DNA of 64,000 nucleotides from Anisus vortex (Eukaryota; Mollusca; Gastropoda; Planorbidae). Positions 1-8,869 of the stretch are shown here, in pieces. Location: positions 544,501 to 608,500 of the forward strand of contig CASBPS010000031.1 in NCBI GenBank assembly GCA_949126835.1. The letters run 5' to 3'. The position numbers and the translations under genes were made by a program. Below the pieces are notes generated by a model that saw nothing but the letters and a program-made list of their open reading frames with translations, made no database searches and had not been told where the DNA came from. Numbering within the stretch: the first letter of the stretch is position 1; each line of letters begins with the position of its first letter.

Positions 1-1760
1 TATATTCAAAGTATATTTCAACTATATTCAAACAATATTTAGACTCTATTTTAACTATATTTAAACTATATTTCAACTATAATCAAACTATATTTAAACT
101 ATATTTCAAGTTTATACCAACTGTATTTCAACTATATTCATAATATACTCAAACTAAATTTCAACTATATTTAACTATATTCAAACTATATTTTAACTAT
201 ATTTAACTATATTCAAACTATATTTCGACTTAATTAAACTATATTCAAACTATAATTCCACTATAATCAAACTATATTTAAACTATAATTCAAGTTTATA
301 CCAACTTTATTTCAACAATATTCATAATATACTCAAACTATATTTCAACTAGATTTAACTATAATCAAACTATATTTCGACTATATTTAACTTTATTTAA
401 CTATATTCAAACTATATTTCAACTATATTCAAACTATATTCAAAACTATATTTCAACTATATAAAACTATATGTCAACTATATTTAACTATATTTAAACT
501 ATATTTCGACTATATTTAACTATATTTAACTATATTTTAACTATATTTCAACTATATTAACTTTTTTCTAACCCTATTTTAACTATATTTAATTATATTT
601 AAACTTTATTTCTACTATATTCAAACTATATTTAAAAGTATACAACTATATTCAAACTATATTCAAACAATATTACAAATATATACAAACTATATTTTAA
701 CTATTTTTAACTATATTCAAACTATATTTCAACTAGATTTAACTATATTCAAACTATATTTCAACTAAATTTAACTTTATTTAACTATATTCAAACTATA
801 TTTCAACTATATTTATACTATATTCAAAACTATATAACTATATTCAAACTATATTCAAACAATATTTCAACTATATTCAAACTATATTTAAAAGTATATT
901 ACTATATTCAAACAATATTTCAACTATATACAAACTATATTTCAATTATATTTAACTATATTCAAACTATATTTCAACAAGATTTAACTATAATCAAACT
1001 ATATTTCGACTATATAAACTTTATTTAACTATATTCCAACTATATTTCAACTATATTCAAACTATATTCAAAACTATATAACTTTATTCAAACTATATTC
1101 AAACAATATTTTAACTATATACAAACTATATTATGTCAACTATATTTAACTATATTTAAACTATTTTTCAACTATATTAACTTTACTCTAAATATATTTT
1201 AACTATATTTAACTATATTCAAACTATATTTCGACTATATTCGAAATATATTTCAACTATATTTAACTATATTCAAACAATTTTTTAACTATATTTAACT
1301 ATATTCAAAGTATATTAAGACTATTTTCAAACTGTAAATTATCTTAACTATATTTAACTATTTTCAAAGTATATTAAGACTATTTTCAAACTATATTCAA
1401 ACTATATTTTTTCTATATTCAAACTATATTTCAACTATATGTAACTATATTCAAACTATATTTCGACTATATTCAAACTATATTTCATCTATATTTAACT
1501 ATATTCAAACTATATTTTAACTATATTTAACTATATTCAAACTAGATTTCGACAATATTAAAACTATAAAATATTTTAACAATATTTAACTATATTCAAA
1601 CTATATTTAGACTTTATGCAAACTATATTCAAACTATATTTCGACTATATTTAAACTATATTTCAACTATATTTAGCTATATTCAAACTATATTTAACTA
1701 TTCTCAAACTATATTTCGACCATATTCAAACTATATTTTAACTATATTTAACTATATTTA

Positions 1761-1776
1761 GAGCGTATGAGAAATA
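1761..1776 (+). other. Recurrent G-rich box, variant A (GAGCGTATGAGAAATA)
   Basis: A 16-bp sequence that breaks the G-poor satellite and recurs at equivalent places in successive higher-order units: also at 10678, 14271, 16346, 19925, 23378, 25453, 29032, and with GCATATG at 48343. It is flanked by ordinary monomers on both sides. It shares the frame GAGCNTATGAGRAATA with variant B. A protein-binding site is one possibility; simple descent from an ancestral variant monomer is another. No function is shown by the sequence. Confidence 0.7.
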
Positions 1777-3402
1777 TTTAACTATATTCAAACTATATTA
1801 AAACTTTATTTCAATTACATTTAACTATATTCAAACTATATTCAAACTATATTTCAACTATATTTTAAGTATATTCAAACTATATTTTAACTATATTTAA
1901 CTATATTCAAACTATATTTTTTAACTATATTAAAACTATCCTTCAACTATATCTAACTATATTCAAACTATATTGCTACTATATTTAACATTATTTAAAC
2001 TATATTTCAGTTATATTTAACTATATTCAAACTATATTTCAACTATATTTAACTATTTTGAAACTATATTTAACTATATTCAAAGTATATTTCAACTATA
2101 TTCAAACTATATTCAGACTATATTTCAAATATATTCAAACTATATTTAAACTATATTCAAACTATATTCAAAACTATACAATTATATTCAAACTACATTT
2201 CAACTATATTTAACTATATTCAAACTATATTTTTACTCTATTCAAACTATATTTCAACTATATTTAACTATATTCAAACTATATTTCGACTATATTTAAC
2301 TATCTTTAACTCTATATTCAAACGATATTTCAACTATATTCAAACTATATTCAAAACTATATAACTATATTCAAACTATATTCAAACAATATTTTAACTA
2401 TATACAAACTATATTTAACTATATTCAAACTATATTCAAACTATTTTAACTATATTCAAAGTATATTTCAACTATATTCAAACAATACTCAAACTATATT
2501 TCAACTATATTTAACTATATTCAAACTATGTTTTAACTTCATTTAACTATATTCAAAACTATATAACTATATTTAAACTATATTCAAACAATATTTCAAC
2601 TATATAAAACTATATGTCAACTATATTTAACTATATTCAAACTATATTTCAACTATATTAACTTTTTTCTAACTACATTTTAACTATATTTAACTATATT
2701 CAAACTATATTTCGACTATATTTAACTATATTTAACTATATTCAAACTATATTTCAACTATACTAACTTTTTTCTAACTATATTTTAACTATATTTAACT
2801 ATATTCAAACTGTATTTCGACTATATTCAAACTATATTTAAAAGTATACAACTATATTCAAACTATATTCAAACAATTTTTCAACTATATAAAAACTATA
2901 TTTCAACTATATTTAACTATATTCAAACTATATTTCAACTAGATTTAACTATATTCAAACTATATTTTGACTATATTTAACTATATTTAACTATATTCAA
3001 ACTATATTTCAACTATATTCAAACTATATTCAAAACTATATAACTATATTCAAACTATATATTTAAACAATATTTCAACTATATACAAACTGTATGTCAA
3101 CTATATTTAACTATATTCAAACTACATTTCGAGTATATTTAACTATATTTATCTATATTCAAACTATATTTAAACTATATTAACTTTATTCTAACTATAT
3201 TTTAACTATATCTAACTATATTCAAACTATATTTCGACTATATTTAACTATCTTTAACTCTATATTCAAACGATATTTCAACTATTTTCAAACTATATTT
3301 CAAACTATATAACTATATTCAAACTATATTCAGACTATATTTCAACTATATTCAAACAATATTTTAATAATATTCAAAATCTATTCAAACTATATTTCAT
3401 GT

Positions 3403-3406
3403 ATAT
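3403..3406. repeat. Target-site duplication, left of copy 1 (ATAT)
   Basis: The four bases before the LTR match those after it (8866-8869). The uninterrupted sister site at 12378-12390 reads CATGTATATACAA with a single ATAT at 12383-12386, confirming that four bases were duplicated on insertion. Confidence 0.85.
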
Positions 3407-4033
3407 TGTTACGAATCTCGGTCATAAATGAATGACGTAGTAAGGCATTGACCTCTTAACAAGTGCGTATCAGAGTCCAAAGCGACCAAGGTTTGACCTT
3501 TATGCCCTGAGGGCAGTTTAAATAAAATAATTCGTTCAAATCCCGTGGAAATTGGGGGATAATTCTGGATCGTAGTAATTATAGAGAAAGAGGTTAAAAT
3601 GCGTATTAAGACCCTGTAGAATCTTCGATGATCGTTTTCTTTGTAAAGTTCCGACCTCCTTAAAGTTAGTTCAGTTTAAACGTTTGTAGAGTGAAGTCGC
3701 TATATTCATACATGTACATATAATGCCATTTTATTGATACTTATGTTGCCACCAGTTGATGAAGTTTATTGATCGTTTATATTGAGTCTACAATTTAAAT
3801 AAAATTGTTTATTCAACAACTGGAGTTGTTTGATCTATCGTTGTTGAGAAAGGTGTTGAAGATAATTATCACGAATATAACTACATTACTGCATAGACCT
3901 GTCAGTCAAGGAACCCCTAGCTTGGGCTACAGATTAGCAGAATCTAGAGACTTCTAATAAAGATACAACTATATTCATTGAATCCGATTTAACGAGTCGT
4001 AATAATAGTCATCATATAAAGAGGTCCATAACA
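3407..4033 (+). repeat. 5' LTR of copy 1
   Basis: Begins TGTTACGAAT and ends CCATAACA, repeated at 8239-8865 without visible difference. Two AATAAA polyadenylation-type signals lie at 3798-3803 and 3956-3961; which one is used cannot be told, and the U3/R/U5 boundaries are not resolved. Two perfect inverted repeats are present: TGCCCTGAGGGCA at 3503-3515 and AACAACTGGAGTTGTT at 3815-3830. A TATA-like ACATATAA lies near 3715-3722 but is weak evidence of a promoter in such AT-rich DNA. Confidence 0.95.
3815..3830. promoter_or_regulatory. Conserved LTR hairpin (7-bp arms, 2-base loop)
   Basis: AACAACT-GG-AGTTGTT is a perfect inverted repeat 11 bases after an AATAAA at 3798. It is intact in all four LTRs (8647-8662, 53756-53771, 59458-59473), although the LTRs of the two elements differ elsewhere. 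Its closeness to the AATAAA suggests an RNA-processing or packaging structure; this is inference. Confidence 0.5.
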
Positions 4034-4036
4034 GTT

Positions 4037-4055
4037 TGGGGTCTGCGTCCGATAT
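4037..4055 (+). promoter_or_regulatory. Primer-binding site, diverged tRNA-Pro type
   Basis: Three bases after the LTR end comes TGGGGTCTGCGTCCGATAT. Allowing one inserted base it matches about 15 of 18 positions of the tRNA-Pro complementary site known from many retroviruses and Gypsy elements. Copy 2 has a closer match in the same place (59234-59251). It is odd that the copy with identical LTRs has the worse site. Confidence 0.65.
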
Positions 4056-4207
4056 AGTTGTATAGTGAAGCATATATTCAAGTTGTGTTGTGTTGTGTGT
4101 TGGAGCAGTGACCTACTGAACAAGCCTAAGAACGCTGAAATTATTCTTCCGATTGGAAAAACGTAAGTTGAAAAAATTTACCACTTTATAAATCTCTTAA
4201 CTAAAGA
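4056..4207 (+). promoter_or_regulatory. Untranslated leader with splice-donor-like site
   Basis: The leader runs from the primer-binding site to the first Gag start codon. It holds a GT-rich run around 4081-4104 and a strong 5' splice-site match, GTAAGT at 4163-4168. The GTAAGT is conserved in copy 2 (59121-59126 on the - strand). A donor upstream of gag is the usual arrangement for making spliced subgenomic RNA in elements with env. No acceptor was identified. Confidence 0.5.
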
Positions 4208-4408
4208 ATGGAATTTATTGAAAATCCAGAAGAAGAAGTTCTGAAAACTTTATCAATAAAGAAGTTAAAAGAGATCGCTGAGATCTTAAAGATAGAAGTT
4301 ACTGAAACTACACCATCGAGGACTGTGTTGACACAGCAGATAAAAGATGTGTTGATTGCGAGTGGCAAGTTGAAAGTAGAATCAAGGCGCGGAGGGATAT
4401 CAAGTTGA
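4208..4408 (+). pseudogene. Gag N-terminus (SAP-like), cut off by a frameshift
   Basis: A 66-residue frame starting at an ATG in good context (A at -3, G at +4). Residues about 5-58 form a helix-rich, Leu/Lys/Ile-rich segment that resembles the SAP-like domain found at the start of Gag in many animal Gypsy elements. In copy 2 the equivalent segment continues in frame into the coiled coil. Here one extra G at 4386-4387 shifts the frame, so the last six or so residues are out of frame and translation stops before the main ORF. It is the detached start of the protein at 4428-6971, not a separate gene. The domain call is by resemblance only. Confidence 0.75.
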
Positions 4409-4427
4409 AGGTCAGACGTCGAAATCG

Positions 4428-6971
4428 ATGTCCGAACAGTTTAGATTTCAGTTAGAAATGAAACGGATGGAAATGGAGATGGAACAAAAACGTTTTGATC
4501 GTGAGATAGAAGAAAAACGTCTTGAGTTTGAGATGGAAGATAAGAAAAGTCAACGCGAAAGTCAGGAAAGAATAGAGCTAGCGAAGATAGGAGCTACTAA
4601 AAAAGAATCTCATAATGATGTAGAGATGGCCAGATGGAAAAAGCTAGTCCCTACCTACATTGATAAAGAAAGTGAAATAGCTAATTTCTTCCAGACCTTT
4701 GAAATTTCTTGCAGAGATTTTAAGTTCCCAGAAGATAAATGGGGAATATTAGTCAGAACAGCTTTTACTCAGGGAAGGGCAAGAGATTGTGTTTTATTGT
4801 TAAAAGAGGAGAATTTAAATGATTATGAAATCATTAAAGATACTGTACTTAAAGCCTATAACCAAATACCGGAAAGTTATCGGAAAAGGTTCCGTCAGTA
4901 CACAATGTCCCCTTACCAAACACACTTAGACTTCCTTCGAGCAGAAGAAAAGCTAATGGATCAGTGGATAAAATCCAGAAATATCTCCACATTAAAAGAA
5001 ATGAAAGATATCATTCTGTTAGAGGATTTTATTAACAAAGTGAGGCCGGATATAAGAATGTATTTATCCGAGCGTGATATCACTGACCCACATAAGGCTG
5101 CTGATTTAGCTGAACAGTACACATTGTGTCATAGGACAGCTGATGGAAAGAATGTTAATAGGCCACAACGGCCAGCAGAAAACACACAACAACAACATCG
5201 TGAAAAAGAGCATTTTGTGAAACAAAATGATGTTAATAAAAAACCTGTCTACAAAAACGTCCAATGTACTTTTTGTAAAAGGACAGGACATAGCATAGAA
5301 GACTGTTGGAGTATACGAAGCGACAAAAGACCTAACAAAGTGGTAATGTGCACTAGCCATAAACCAAAACAGAATGTACAAGAAAGCGAAAATACAAACG
5401 AACTGAATTCGAAGAAAGATTCTTCTAAACCAGAAACACTGAGGGTGGATTTGCCTGAGAGCAAAAGTCAGAAGGTAGAGAAATCTACAACTGAAGATAA
5501 TGAGGATAAATATCCTGATTATAAATACCGAATGGCTACTATTGGATTAATTGTCCAAGTCCACAGAGACGAAAAAGTAGACCAAAGTATTTTTGACTCG
5601 AACAAGAGTCTGAAGTCATCGAAAGATGAAACAACACCCGAAAGTCATGGTCAAGGGAAGAATAAAATTGACACAGAGACCCTGTGCAGTTTTCAACCGT
5701 TCATTAGTGAAGGTTGTGTGGCCTTACAAAAGGAAGGACCACTGAAGTCCGTAAAAATATTACGAGACACAGGAGCATCATTAACACTGCTGCTTAAAGA
5801 TGTATTACCATTGAATGTGAATACATTGACAGGACAGACTGTCCTATTGAGAGGTTTTGAATGGAAAGAAGAAATACCTCTACATAGGATATACCTCACA
5901 TCTGACTTGGTGACAGGATATGTGACAGTTGGAGTAATATCAAAACTTCCTGTTGAGGGCATATCCGTTATCCTAGCAAATGATTTGGCGAAAGGGAGGG
6001 TGAGACCTGAACTGATTGTGAAGGAAAATCCAGACCCTAGTCCTATGGTGGAGACAGGAAAAGAAAAAGAACTTTATCCTGTAGGTGATGTCATAAAAGG
6101 TATGACACCACAGAAAAAGAAAGAAGAAACTATCTCACAAGAAAAGAAAAATAAAGAAGAAATTCTCCCACGAGAGAAGAAAGTGGAAGAAGGAATGGAA
6201 CTTGATACTACTATTTTCTCCATGATTGAAGATTGTCCGAAAGGAAATGAACAATCAAAGAAGTCATCACAAAATGAATTGATTGCTGAGCAGAAAGTAG
6301 ACCCAGAGTTGCTACAGTTGCATGAGAAAGCTGTCGACGAGAAAGAAAATCCTACTACTGATGTCTATGAACAGATAGACCACAGCATAAACAAACAACA
6401 ATGCAAACCTGCAGTTGCCGGTACAGATGAAGATTGGAGGAGCATCACTGAAGAAACGAGTGCGGAGAGCTGGACCGAAACTATCAAAAGCTATGGGTTA
6501 CCACAATCCATACCGACAGATCGAAGGACCAACTTCGCCCCGGAACTCTTCAATCCAGTCCTAAAGAACTTATGCCTGGAGCATGAGGTGACAACTGAAT
6601 CCTATCCGGAAAGTCGAGGAGCCTATGGACCAATCTTTGGACCCACTGTCCAAGGACCACTCAAACTACTTCAAGAGGAATGGCAGACCGAATTGGATCT
6701 CCTTGGGCTGAGCAAGTACCTAGATAAGTACATAAATTTTTTGTCTGACATAACTGTGTTTGTTAGAAAAAAATTGTACACTGCTCACATGCAGATGCCA
6801 TTGTTGTGTGATGAAAGAAAGGCAAAAATATTATATCATTTGAAAATGATAAAGCCTTACCTTCTGAAAACAATTGGAATAAGCTTGATGTTGTTAACAT
6901 TGTTACTCTTATTTGTAAAATTTATGCCTGGAGTACAGGATGAATTGAATGACAAATTCACTGATAGTTAG
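4428..6971 (+). CDS. Gag-protease-integrase-remnant fusion with C-terminal membrane segment
   Basis: An 847-residue frame without stops. Residues 1-55 are a charged coiled coil; 67-236 a SCAN-like Gag core; 280-293 a CCHC knuckle (C280, C283, H288, C293). Residues 447-451 read DTGAS, the aspartic protease active-site motif, and 514-521 VILANDLA is the usual downstream protease block. A Lys/Glu-rich linker follows (about 560-590), then a stretch like the region normally between protease and reverse transcriptase. Reverse transcriptase and RNase H are missing. Residues 688-707 resemble the integrase core around its second catalytic Asp (D698); 725-748 and 806-811 resemble later integrase parts, joined with gaps; the catalytic Glu is absent. 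Residues 816-830 are strongly hydrophobic, probably a membrane segment. The true start is the ATG at 4208, separated by a 1-base frameshift. Role: particle protein and protease; integrase is not functional. Confidence 0.85.
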   Translation: MSEQFRFQLEMKRMEMEMEQKRFDREIEEKRLEFEMEDKKSQRESQERIELAKIGATKKESHNDVEMARWKKLVPTYIDKESEIANFFQTFEISCRDFKFPEDKWGILVRTAFTQGRARDCVLLLKEENLNDYEIIKDTVLKAYNQIPESYRKRFRQYTMSPYQTHLDFLRAEEKLMDQWIKSRNISTLKEMKDIILLEDFINKVRPDIRMYLSERDITDPHKAADLAEQYTLCHRTADGKNVNRPQRPAENTQQQHREKEHFVKQNDVNKKPVYKNVQCTFCKRTGHSIEDCWSIRSDKRPNKVVMCTSHKPKQNVQESENTNELNSKKDSSKPETLRVDLPESKSQKVEKSTTEDNEDKYPDYKYRMATIGLIVQVHRDEKVDQSIFDSNKSLKSSKDETTPESHGQGKNKIDTETLCSFQPFISEGCVALQKEGPLKSVKILRDTGASLTLLLKDVLPLNVNTLTGQTVLLRGFEWKEEIPLHRIYLTSDLVTGYVTVGVISKLPVEGISVILANDLAKGRVRPELIVKENPDPSPMVETGKEKELYPVGDVIKGMTPQKKKEETISQEKKNKEEILPREKKVEEGMELDTTIFSMIEDCPKGNEQSKKSSQNELIAEQKVDPELLQLHEKAVDEKENPTTDVYEQIDHSINKQQCKPAVAGTDEDWRSITEETSAESWTETIKSYGLPQSIPTDRRTNFAPELFNPVLKNLCLEHEVTTESYPESRGAYGPIFGPTVQGPLKLLQEEWQTELDLLGLSKYLDKYINFLSDITVFVRKKLYTAHMQMPLLCDERKAKILYHLKMIKPYLLKTIGISLMLLTLLLLFVKFMPGVQDELNDKFTDS

Positions 6972-8225
6972 TTACCAAACTTACTATTTTAAAACTAAAT
7001 CCCTTACTTGTGAAGAAAAAGGAATGAGTAAAAGTATTGTTAGAGTAAATATCATTATAGTGTGATATTTCTAAACAAACTTGTTAGGTTGAGCATTAAA
7101 ATAATTGCTATAAGAGAAAAAGATCAGTTTTATCCGCAGAATTGGTTTCTAAATCAGAGGACATTATAAATGTGGACTGATTATAAGATATGTTTGAGAA
7201 TCTCTGGAAATGATAATTGAAACATTTAGCAGAGAGGATAATTTGATTGAAAAAGATGTAAATGGTTATAAGAAAAGAGAATTTTTCTATCACTAAAGTA
7301 TTGAGAAATGTTTTATGATTGTACTATGGAAAATATTTTATCATGTACTGTTGTTGAAATATTGCACTGAGTCAAGATGCTAATTTCTTCTATGTGAATT
7401 TATTCATTTATGATATTATCATTGAATGTATGATAATGAAGGGTAAAAATAGTTGCAGCAAGGCAGAACTATGACTAACAAGAATTCCAAGAAATGTATT
7501 ATATATGATTTTTCACTTTTAGGATACTGTTACATGAAAAGCAGACCAAAAGTAGAAACTAATAAAACTTATCCTTGTTTTGTATAAATTTAGGATATGT
7601 GCCACTGACTTGACACTGTAAACCAGAATGATTGAGAATTTCATGGTTGAAAATTTATAATGTTGACATACCAATGTTCAACTAATGTATGATTAATTAA
7701 GGATTTCATGTCAAGATTGTAACTGAGTTAGGCCTAGCATGTGTTCTATTAGAGCGTTTGGTTTTTTCTCCTTATGGAAAAAAATAAGTCGTGTCTGAAT
7801 AGACATAAGTGATTTTTCTTTTGTTGTATAATTACAAATGTAAAAGATATTAGTTTATAATTAAATGGACGAGAGAGTTTTTATTACAGTGGAATGTTCA
7901 ATGTAATAGAAGTTATTAACTTGTATTATATTATATCTATTAAGAATGATTATGTATTTTTCTTGTATACAAGATTTAGATAAACAATTTAATTGTCCAT
8001 TGTTTTGAATTAAAAATTGAATGATTGAATGACTATAGTTAAGCCATTTGATAAGATGAATTTATATTGCATATATTATTATGTTATTGTTATCAGTTCG
8101 ATTGAATTATTGGGATCGCCAATTGAACTGTATTGTTTTTCCCGGAATATTTTCTTTTATAATTATTCCTTAAAATTAACATTTTTCGTATGGTTAAAAT
8201 GTAAAGGAAATAATTATAAAGCTTT
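6972..8225 (+). other. 3' untranslated region of copy 1
   Basis: AT-rich, with no recognisable domain. The first 750 bases or so align closely with 55590-56342 of copy 2 on the other strand. The two then differ: copy 1 passes from about 7722 straight to a segment matching 54640-54700 of copy 2, so about 0.9 kb present in copy 2 is absent here. A 76-residue hydrophobic open frame at 8029-8259 runs into the LTR and is not conserved in copy 2, so I do not treat it as a gene. Confidence 0.7.
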
Positions 8226-8238
8226 AGAAGGGGGGGGA
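8226..8238 (+). promoter_or_regulatory. Polypurine tract
   Basis: AGAAGGGGGGGGA, thirteen unbroken purines ending exactly at the TG of the 3' LTR, is the standard plus-strand primer position in LTR elements. The equivalent in copy 2 (54180-54191) is interrupted by pyrimidines. Confidence 0.9.
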
Positions 8239-8865
8239 TGTTACGAATCTCGGTCATAAATGAATGACGTAGTAAGGCATTGACCTCTTAACAAGTGCGT
8301 ATCAGAGTCCAAAGCGACCAAGGTTTGACCTTTATGCCCTGAGGGCAGTTTAAATAAAATAATTCGTTCAAATCCCGTGGAAATTGGGGGATAATTCTGG
8401 ATCGTAGTAATTATAGAGAAAGAGGTTAAAATGCGTATTAAGACCCTGTAGAATCTTCGATGATCGTTTTCTTTGTAAAGTTCCGACCTCCTTAAAGTTA
8501 GTTCAGTTTAAACGTTTGTAGAGTGAAGTCGCTATATTCATACATGTACATATAATGCCATTTTATTGATACTTATGTTGCCACCAGTTGATGAAGTTTA
8601 TTGATCGTTTATATTGAGTCTACAATTTAAATAAAATTGTTTATTCAACAACTGGAGTTGTTTGATCTATCGTTGTTGAGAAAGGTGTTGAAGATAATTA
8701 TCACGAATATAACTACATTACTGCATAGACCTGTCAGTCAAGGAACCCCTAGCTTGGGCTACAGATTAGCAGAATCTAGAGACTTCTAATAAAGATACAA
8801 CTATATTCATTGAATCCGATTTAACGAGTCGTAATAATAGTCATCATATAAAGAGGTCCATAACA
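8239..8865 (+). repeat. 3' LTR of copy 1
   Basis: 627 bp, matching the 5' LTR throughout by eye, including both AATAAA signals (8630-8635, 8788-8793) and both inverted repeats (8335-8347, 8647-8662). Confidence 0.95.
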
Positions 8866-8869
8866 ATAT
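8866..8869. repeat. Target-site duplication, right of copy 1 (ATAT)
   Basis: Pairs with 3403-3406. The bases that follow continue the satellite unit exactly as in the empty sister site after 12386. Confidence 0.85.

Larger units (their letters stand above)
1..3406 (+). repeat. AT-rich satellite array, left segment
   Basis: This stretch consists almost entirely of variants of a 10-11 bp monomer (ACTATATTCAA, ACTATATTTCA, ACTATATTTA). On this strand G is rare and C is the main non-AT base. The order of variants matches the unit that begins after copy 1: base 1 aligns with about base 8918 and base 3406 with base 12386, so this is one incomplete higher-order unit interrupted on its right by the retroelement. 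Relative to the unit at 8866 it lacks about 63 bp near 2415, which removes the GAGCTTATGAGGAATA box. I see no gene in it; open frames here are low-complexity Tyr/Ile/Phe/Leu-rich translations of the satellite. Confidence 0.95.
3407..8865 (+). mobile_element. Non-autonomous Ty3/Gypsy-type LTR retroelement, copy 1
   Basis: The element has two direct LTRs of 627 bp starting TG and ending CA, a primer-binding site next to the 5' LTR, one long Gag-protease-integrase-remnant frame, a G-rich polypurine tract next to the 3' LTR, and a 4-bp ATAT duplication. No reverse transcriptase or RNase H coding sequence is present in the 4,205-bp interior, so it cannot move alone. The two LTRs look identical over their full length by eye, which indicates a recent insertion or later gene conversion. 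Family assignment rests on the Gag/PR/IN resemblance and on domain order. A related copy lies at 53551-59881 on the other strand. Confidence 0.93.

Noticed and set aside
1..3406. CRISPR-like array of short repeats
   Set aside because: There are no constant repeats with unique spacers and no cas genes; this is a eukaryotic satellite whose repeats abut and vary.
3407..4033. Telomere or subtelomere signal
   Set aside because: No telomere-type hexamer or similar G-rich tandem repeat was seen anywhere in the window.
4208..4408. Independent small regulatory protein upstream of Gag
   Set aside because: Copy 2 shows the same segment in frame with the rest of Gag; the separation in copy 1 is due to a single extra base.
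5693..5962. 89-residue antisense frame over the protease region, also present at 57352-57621
   Set aside because: It is the mirror of a conserved coding stretch; both the position and the conservation follow from the sense gene.
6489..6750. Functional integrase
   Set aside because: Only pieces remain: the first catalytic Asp region is missing and the position of the catalytic Glu is lost after residue 732.
7108..7293. 61-residue frame antisense to the element's 3' region, with a matching frame at 56020-56205 in copy 2
   Set aside because: Length and sequence agree except for two residues, but the DNA of this region is similarly close between the copies, and no start context, domain or codon pattern supports a gene.
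8029..8259. 76-residue hydrophobic frame running through the polypurine tract into the 3' LTR
   Set aside because: It is not open in copy 2, its end is simply the translated tract and LTR edge, and no env-like motif is visible.
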